Assembly (NCBI GenBank): GCA_027489415.1
Contig: JAIXZU010000145.1
Coordinates: 1 to 7,124, forward strand
Reading direction: 5' to 3'
Source of the DNA: Alphaproteobacteria bacterium
GTDB taxonomy: Bacteria > Pseudomonadota > Alphaproteobacteria > UBA2136 > UBA6156
Length of the DNA stretch: 7,124 nucleotides
Shown: positions 6,022-7,124 of the stretch, piece by piece
Numbering within the stretch: position 1 is the stretch's first letter
How the letters are laid out: each line of letters opens with the position of its first letter
Program-made: the position numbers and the translations under genes
The notes under the pieces: generated by a model
Seen by the model: only the letters and a program-made list of their open reading frames with translations
Database searches by the model: none
Told to the model about the DNA's origin: nothing

Positions 6022-6396
6022 ATGGCACCTAGTCACATTCATGTTCCCACCCAGTGTAGCCGCGTGGCGCCGATTTTACAGCGCATTGGCGATAAATGGA
6101 CCGTGCTGGTGGTGATTTTGCTGGGCGACGGCAGTTTGCGGTTCAGCGAACTTAGGAAGCGCATCCCCAACATTTCCCAGCGGATGCTGACGTTTACTTT
6201 AAAAGGTTTGGAGCGTGACGGGATGGTGACAAGAACCGTGACGCCGACCGTGCCGCCGCGGGTTGATTACGAGCTGACGAAGCTTGGTAAGAGTTTGTTG
6301 GAGCCGATTCATGGACTGGGAAAATGGGCGGCGGCGCATGCGGATGAAATTGATGCCGCGCAGGCGGTTTATGACCGCGAGAAAGCGGCGGAATAG
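6022..6396 (+). CDS. HxlR-family winged-helix transcriptional regulator, probable redox/quinone sensor of azoR
   Basis: This is a 124-residue DNA-binding protein of the HxlR (DUF24/MarR-related) family. Visible: Cys12 directly before R-V-A-P-I-L-Q-R-I-G-D-K-W-T-V-L-V, the family's N-terminal helix with its invariant G-x-K-W-T; a helix-turn-helix with recognition helix at about 42-64 (F-S-E-L-R-K-R-I-P-N-I-S-Q-R-M-L-T); and a wing at about 70-86 containing P-P-R-V-D-Y-E-L-T. It ends in a helix that would form the dimer. Cys12 matches the N-terminal cysteine by which known relatives such as YodB, CatR and QorR sense quinones, diamide or oxidants through disulfide or thiol adducts. Whether it does so here is inference from the family and the azoR neighbour. 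AAGAAGG (6008-6014) lies 7 bases before the ATG, a good site. It probably represses azoR and itself from the shared intergenic region. No convincing terminator directly follows the stop; the next strong one is at 6657-6682. Confidence 0.92.
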   Translation: MAPSHIHVPTQCSRVAPILQRIGDKWTVLVVILLGDGSLRFSELRKRIPNISQRMLTFTLKGLERDGMVTRTVTPTVPPRVDYELTKLGKSLLEPIHGLGKWAAAHADEIDAAQAVYDREKAAE

Positions 6397-6506
6397 CTGG
6401 TTTTTTGCTGTTTTAACTGATGTATTATAGCGGATTTTGGCGGATTTGTCAAGGATTTTCGGGTGAGGATGTTTTTATAAGTTATTGATATTGTTATTTA
6501 TTTGTG

Positions 6507-6579
6507 ATGGAAAGTGGATGGTAAGTGGATGAACTGTTTTTGGTGAAGTTGGCTGTGGGGGCGGATTTTTACTTTCCAT
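6507..6579. repeat. Long-range inverted repeat in the gap between hxlR and bamB
   Basis: ATGGAAAGT (6507-6515) and ACTTTCCAT (6571-6579) are perfect reverse complements. In RNA read rightward the pairing can extend on both sides, mostly through G-U pairs, to about 14 pairs (6505-6518 with 6568-6581) around a loop of about 49 bases. The right arm holds three of the few C bases of the region. Confidence 0.5.
6516..6530 (+). repeat. Tandem direct repeat AAGTGGATG
   Basis: AAGTGGATG occurs twice in a row with an 11-bp period (6512-6520 and 6523-6531). It forms the clearest pair within the GGAT cluster and keeps roughly one DNA helical turn between copies. Confidence 0.5.
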
Positions 6580-6649
6580 TGGTGGATAGTGTAAGGAAAG
6601 CGGATGGATAGGGATGGGAAGCGGGGGATGAGGTTTTGCGGCACACGAA

Positions 6650-6683
6650 AACGGAGCGGGGGTGCATGGCACCCCCGTTTTTG
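6650..6683. terminator. Strong terminator hairpin downstream of bamB, active on either strand
   Basis: CGGGGGTGC (6657-6665) and GCACCCCCG (6669-6677) form a perfect 9-bp stem with a 3-base ATG loop, followed by TTTTT (6678-6682) on the + strand. On the - strand the hairpin is followed by GCTCCGTTTTCG, so the T tract there is shorter and set back. It lies 28 bp after the bamB stop. It should end bamB transcripts, and could also end transcripts coming from the hxlR side or a small RNA from the gap. Confidence 0.82.
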
Positions 6684-6704
6684 TGGCCCCCCGTATGACC
6701 GGAC

Positions 6705-7124
6705 CTACTTTTGGCGGAAGGAGATGATGCGGCCGGAGTCGGTCAGGAAGAAGAGCGCGTCTTCGGCGACGACGGGGGGCAGTGTGGTCGGTTCGTCCAG
6801 ATTCGTGCTGGCGAGTTTGGCGCCGGTTTCTGGGTTCACGCTGACTGCGTAGCCGTCCGAGCTCGTGGCTATCAGGCGGCCGCCTGCGAGGACTGGGCCT
6901 GACCAGTAGCGCGTGCCTTCCGCTGCGGGCAGGCCGTCGTTCAATGCCGTGACCCAGCGGGTGCCGCCGTCCCTCCGGTTCAGGGCGACCATGTCCCCCT
7001 TCTCTGTCAGTGCAAAGATTTGCATGCCTGCAATGATGGGCATTTGCGAGGTGAGGATATCCACCCGCCAGAAGCGCTGGCCGTTGGCGAGGCCGTAGGC
7101 GGAGAGGCCGCCGTTGAGGCCGAC
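6705..7124 (-). CDS. bamB: Outer-membrane assembly factor BamB, C-terminal part (start outside window)
   Basis: BamB is a periplasmic, usually lipid-anchored beta-propeller protein of the BAM complex that helps fold beta-barrels into the outer membrane. The - strand frame is open to the window edge, giving 139 residues (of about 400-450) before the stop at 6705-6707. It shows PQQ-like propeller blades: G-L-A-N-G-Q-R-F-W-R, then I-F-A-L-T-E-K-G-D-M-V-A-L-N-R-R-D-G-G-T-R-W-V-T, a blade with Y-W-S-G-P-V-L-A-G-G-R-L-I-A and S-S-D-G-Y-A-V-S-V-N-P-E-T-G, and a closing blade ending L-F-F-L-T-D-S-G-R-I-I-S-F. N-R-R-D-G-x-x-R-W and W-S-G-P-V-L-A are strongly BamB-like and separate it from PQQ-dependent dehydrogenases. 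The GTG at 7064 is internal. BamB is normally followed by der; here der lies 1.4 kb further on the same strand, beyond hxlR and azoR. Confidence 0.85.
   Translation of the reverse strand, partial: VGLNGGLSAYGLANGQRFWRVDILTSQMPIIAGMQIFALTEKGDMVALNRRDGGTRWVTALNDGLPAAEGTRYWSGPVLAGGRLIATSSDGYAVSVNPETGAKLASTNLDEPTTLPPVVAEDALFFLTDSGRIISFRQK

Larger units (their letters stand above)
6397..6656. other. Intergenic stretch, G-rich/C-poor with GGAT motif cluster; no gene seen
   Basis: This roughly 260-bp stretch follows the regulator gene and precedes the bamB terminator. I see no credible coding region: the only open frame of any length (- strand, 6475-6672) encodes a Pro/His/Asn low-complexity string with no family likeness. 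On the + strand, bases 6421-6640 contain about 79 G and 13 C by my count, a far stronger skew than the neighbouring genes. GGAT occurs 12 times in that span. It also holds a perfect 9-bp inverted repeat (6507-6515 with 6571-6579). It may hold a small RNA, protein-binding sites or degenerate DNA. Confidence 0.6.

Noticed and set aside
6505..6630. Replication origin with DnaA boxes (GTGGAT resembles the reverse of ATCCAC)
   Set aside because: Only three GTGGAT cores occur and none matches the full 9-base DnaA box (best 7 of 9). Neighbouring genes are not those usually beside an origin.
6475..6672. 65-codon frame on the - strand in the hxlR-bamB gap
   Set aside because: Pro/His/Asn-rich low-complexity string produced by the C-poor, G-rich opposite strand; it runs through the terminator hairpin and has no good ribosome binding site.

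Overview
The window looks like chromosomal DNA of a Gram-negative bacterium, most likely an alphaproteobacterium. The evidence is an Mla-type lipid transport operon, BamB (an outer-membrane assembly factor), a Der GTPase whose second G2 motif has the G-[IL]-T-R-[DE] form I associate with alphaproteobacteria, and the remains of a bamB-der neighbourhood. The species cannot be named from this sequence. Most of the content is housekeeping; I see no mobile element, CRISPR array, rRNA or tRNA.

Left part (1-3408, + strand): a retrograde phospholipid transport (Mla) operon. It holds the C-terminal part of the permease MlaE, the ATPase MlaF, and an unusually long MCE substrate-binding protein of the MlaD type, then a CvpA-family membrane protein. 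MlaE and MlaF form the inner-membrane ABC motor. The MCE protein should carry lipid across the periplasm, and its long helical and beta-rich C-terminal part may reach the outer membrane. The mlaF-mlaD junction holds a 20-codon mini-ORF joined to both genes by ATGA start/stop overlaps.

Middle (3409-5365): a convergent intergenic region with a probable bidirectional terminator, then der on the - strand. Der is a double-GTPase ribosome assembly factor, here 564 residues long, with extra residues around both switch regions of its first GTPase domain and an acidic linker between the domains.

Right part (5366-7124): azoR (FMN-dependent NADH-azoreductase/quinone reductase, - strand) and a divergent HxlR-family regulator with an N-terminal cysteine (+ strand). 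They share a 92-bp promoter region with two inverted repeats, which suggests a redox- or quinone-sensing switch. A G-rich, C-poor gap of about 300 bp follows, with a dense cluster of GGAT motifs, a long-range inverted repeat and a strong terminator hairpin. The C-terminal end of bamB on the - strand closes the window. Since bamB and der are direct neighbours in many proteobacteria, the azoR-hxlR pair plus the odd gap looks like an insertion between them.
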